The translations under genes were made by a program, and so were the position numbers. A stretch of DNA of 64,000 nucleotides. Source: Flavobacterium sp. KMS. Lineage in GTDB: Bacteria > Bacteroidota > Bacteroidia > Flavobacteriales > Flavobacteriaceae. The stretch's first letter is position 1, and each line of letters begins with the position of its first letter. Of the stretch, positions 62,332 to 64,000 are shown piece by piece. The notes under the pieces were generated by a model. That model did not search any database. It worked only from the letters and a program-made list of their open reading frames with translations, and was not told the DNA's origin. Where the stretch lies: the NCBI RefSeq assembly GCF_000813005.1, contig NZ_JSYP01000026.1:1-64000 (forward strand), given 5' to 3'.

Positions 62332-64000
62332 TCAATAATTAAGCATTAAACCAAATCCCCAACCCATATCACTATCATAATGTGTAGAGATTCCTGCGTT
62401 TTTGGTCAGAATATATTTTAAACCTCCCATATATTCTTTATCTGTATTTACCATAAAAGCCATTCGTATTCTTGGCGAAATCGGAATATCTTCTCGGGAT
62501 AATTGGAATCTAACATTTCCATCTGTAAAAACTTCGGCTTGAGCGATAACTAGCCAAGGCAAGGTATAATCAGCACCAATACTTAATACGGAACGATTGT
62601 CTTTGGTATTTTTTTGTCCGAAGATATTTTTCTCAACCTCATCATGTCCAAATTTTCTATAACGCCAATCGAATCCTATAAATGGCATAAACCACTGATT
62701 TTTTCCAATATAACGCCCGATATGAGTTTCGGTTTCATAACCATGCCTATCATTATATCCTAATCTCCACTCGGTACCAAAACTCCAACGTGCATTTTGT
62801 ATCATTGCACGACCATCATTTCCATTAGTAGCAAAATCATTCTCTGCCATAATATGACTCATATTACTTTCTTTTTGCAATTCTCTGTATGCCCATTCTT
62901 TATCTGGTAATAACGGATTTGGTGGGGAGTTCTCATAACTAAAAACGCGGTTCATTCCTGCCATCATATGATATAAAATATGACAATGAAAAAACCAATC
63001 TCCATCGGCATTGGCACTAAACTCAATCGTATCGGTTTCCATTGGCATAATATCCAATACGTTTTTTAATGGAGAATATTCGCCTTGTCCATTTAATACT
63101 CTAAAATCATGACCATGCAAATGCATTGGGTGTCGCATCATCGAATTATTGTACAATACGATTCGTAATGTTTCTCCTTTTTTAATTAAAATCTTATCAG
63201 ATTCTGATAATACTTTATTATCCATACTCCATAAATAGCGATTCATATTCCCTGTTAACTCGAAACGTAATTCTCTAACGGGAGCATCTTTGGGCAATGT
63301 GGTTACCGTAGGCGATTTAAGCATGCTGTAATTTAATGTTACAATGTCTTTAACGCTATCCATTTGATGGGCAGAATGATCCATTTTTTCTCCGTCGGCC
63401 ATTTTCATCGGTTCTTCGGGAGTATGTTTCATTTCTTTAGATGCACTTCCTGTAATTTCGGGATACATTACAGCATTCATATCCATCTTTTGCAAGCTCA
63501 TTCCCATTCCCATCTCGTTCATGGTTCCGTCCATATTCATCATGCCGTTCATCATTTTCATTCCCTCAAAATAATCGAGCTTTGGCAATGGGCTTGTTAA
63601 TTGTTTTATGCCAGTTCCTAAATAAATCGACGTTGATTTTGTTCGGTCTTCAGGCGTAGCCAAAAATTCAAAAGCAGTATCATCGGCGGGAATTGTTACA
63701 ACAACATCATACGTTTCGGATACGCCAATTATCAATCTGTCAACCTCAACAGGAACTACGTCGTTTCCATCATTGGCTACGACCGAAATTTTTCCTCCGG
63801 CGTATGTAAGCCAAAAATAAGACGAAGCACCTCCATTTGAAATCCTCAATCTAACTTTATCTCCCGCTTTAAATGGACCGGGAAATTCATTTTCTTTTTT
63901 ACCGTTAATTAAAAATGCATCATAATACACATCGCTTACATCCATTGCCATCATACGTTTCCATTCGTTGTTGACTTTAGTTTTAAAATGACCTGCTTTT
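62332..64000 (-). CDS. Multicopper oxidase fused to a CopB-like outer-membrane domain (5' end beyond window)
   Basis: The frame runs off the right edge. The visible 550 or so residues begin inside a cupredoxin domain. They contain a Met-rich stretch (MKMMNGMMNMDGTMNEMGMG) and copper-ligand motifs HPMHLHGHDF and WFFHCHILYHMMAGM (HCH). After about residue 360 the sequence changes to a beta-barrel-like domain (SFGTEWRLGYNDRHGYETET, FMPFIGFDWRYRKFG, LSIGADYTLPWLVIAQAEVF) that resembles CopB/outer-membrane copper-resistance proteins and ends in WGFGLMLNY. This is a CopA-like laccase/oxidase with a barrel tail, a fusion that appears in Bacteroidetes. It acts in periplasmic copper detoxification. 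Confidence 0.88.
   Translation of the reverse strand, partial: KAGHFKTKVNNEWKRMMAMDVSDVYYDAFLINGKKENEFPGPFKAGDKVRLRISNGGASSYFWLTYAGGKISVVANDGNDVVPVEVDRLIIGVSETYDVVVTIPADDTAFEFLATPEDRTKSTSIYLGTGIKQLTSPLPKLDYFEGMKMMNGMMNMDGTMNEMGMGMSLQKMDMNAVMYPEITGSASKEMKHTPEEPMKMADGEKMDHSAHQMDSVKDIVTLNYSMLKSPTVTTLPKDAPVRELRFELTGNMNRYLWSMDNKVLSESDKILIKKGETLRIVLYNNSMMRHPMHLHGHDFRVLNGQGEYSPLKNVLDIMPMETDTIEFSANADGDWFFHCHILYHMMAGMNRVFSYENSPPNPLLPDKEWAYRELQKESNMSHIMAENDFATNGNDGRAMIQNARWSFGTEWRLGYNDRHGYETETHIGRYIGKNQWFMPFIGFDWRYRKFGHDEVEKNIFGQKNTKDNRSVLSIGADYTLPWLVIAQAEVFTDGNVRFQLSREDIPISPRIRMAFMVNTDKEYMGGLKYILTKNAGISTHYDSDMGWGFGLMLNY

Overview
The window is AT-rich chromosomal DNA that looks like Flavobacterium or a close relative in the Bacteroidetes. 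The signs are promoters with the TAnnTTTG -7 box, a type IX secretion sorting domain on a large M4 protease, menaquinone-type MenE, a CarboxypepD_reg-like/TonB-type receptor and a tmRNA with a tag ending NNYALAA.

About 1.3-34 kb is a headless contractile-tail locus (an R-type tailocin, or a phage-derived injection particle). It runs almost wholly on the minus strand. It has sheath, tube, two chaperone-like proteins, hub (gpD-like), spike (gpV-like), gp25-like wedge, gpX/LysM-like, gpJ-like and gpI-like baseplate proteins, a collar-type fibre, three more fibre cassettes, and a lysis set (M15 endolysin, lipoprotein, holin). I see no capsid, portal, terminase, integrase or replication gene, and no AAA+ ATPase of the canonical eCIS type. 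Between the chaperone gene and the lysis genes lies a toxin/immunity module: a 769-aa protein in the tape-measure slot with a C-terminal HNH...SPSD motif, followed by three paralogous 204-aa proteins, a SUKH-like protein and a small membrane protein. The collar fibre ends in a complete-looking Hint/bacterial-intein-like domain (Cys598 ... TGQH ... HN-Ser752). The other fibre cassettes each pair a short fibre protein with a BspA/DUF285 repeat adhesin, joined by a one-base stop/start overlap.

Regulation is unusually legible. A 14-bp motif, TACTGAAACTACTG, lies about 41 nt upstream of a -7 box in front of nearly every tail operon (near 7.4, 9.05, 17.36, 18.3, 23.35 and 34.35 kb, with degraded copies at 26.38 and 30.01 kb). 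It also stands in front of a divergent plus-strand gene at 34.48 kb. An S24/LexA-like repressor (18551-19351) is divergent from an operon that ends in a 59-aa helix-turn-helix protein (17400-17579). I infer a PrtR/PrtN-like switch: repressor cleavage releases the small HTH activator, which switches on tail, lysis, fibre and effector operons together.

From 34.5 to 40.9 kb on the plus strand is the co-regulated effector: a very large protein with Ig-like domains, a lysozyme/transglycosylase-like domain and an M15-like peptidase. Two lipoprotein genes follow, which are candidate periplasmic immunity proteins. The 3' end of the second lipoprotein gene plus its terminator is repeated at the left edge of the window (1-630 against 40461-41090), so the locus sits between direct repeats about 40.5 kb apart.

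From 41 to 64 kb is mostly ordinary chromosome: a TPR/LuxR regulator, the M4 protease, an outer-membrane barrel protein, an unknown 327-aa protein, tmRNA, a beta-lactamase-fold hydrolase, an AlaDH/saccharopine dehydrogenase-like enzyme, fumC, a TonB-type receptor, an ArsC-like protein, a CPBP protease, menE and the end of a multicopper oxidase fused to an outer-membrane-like domain.
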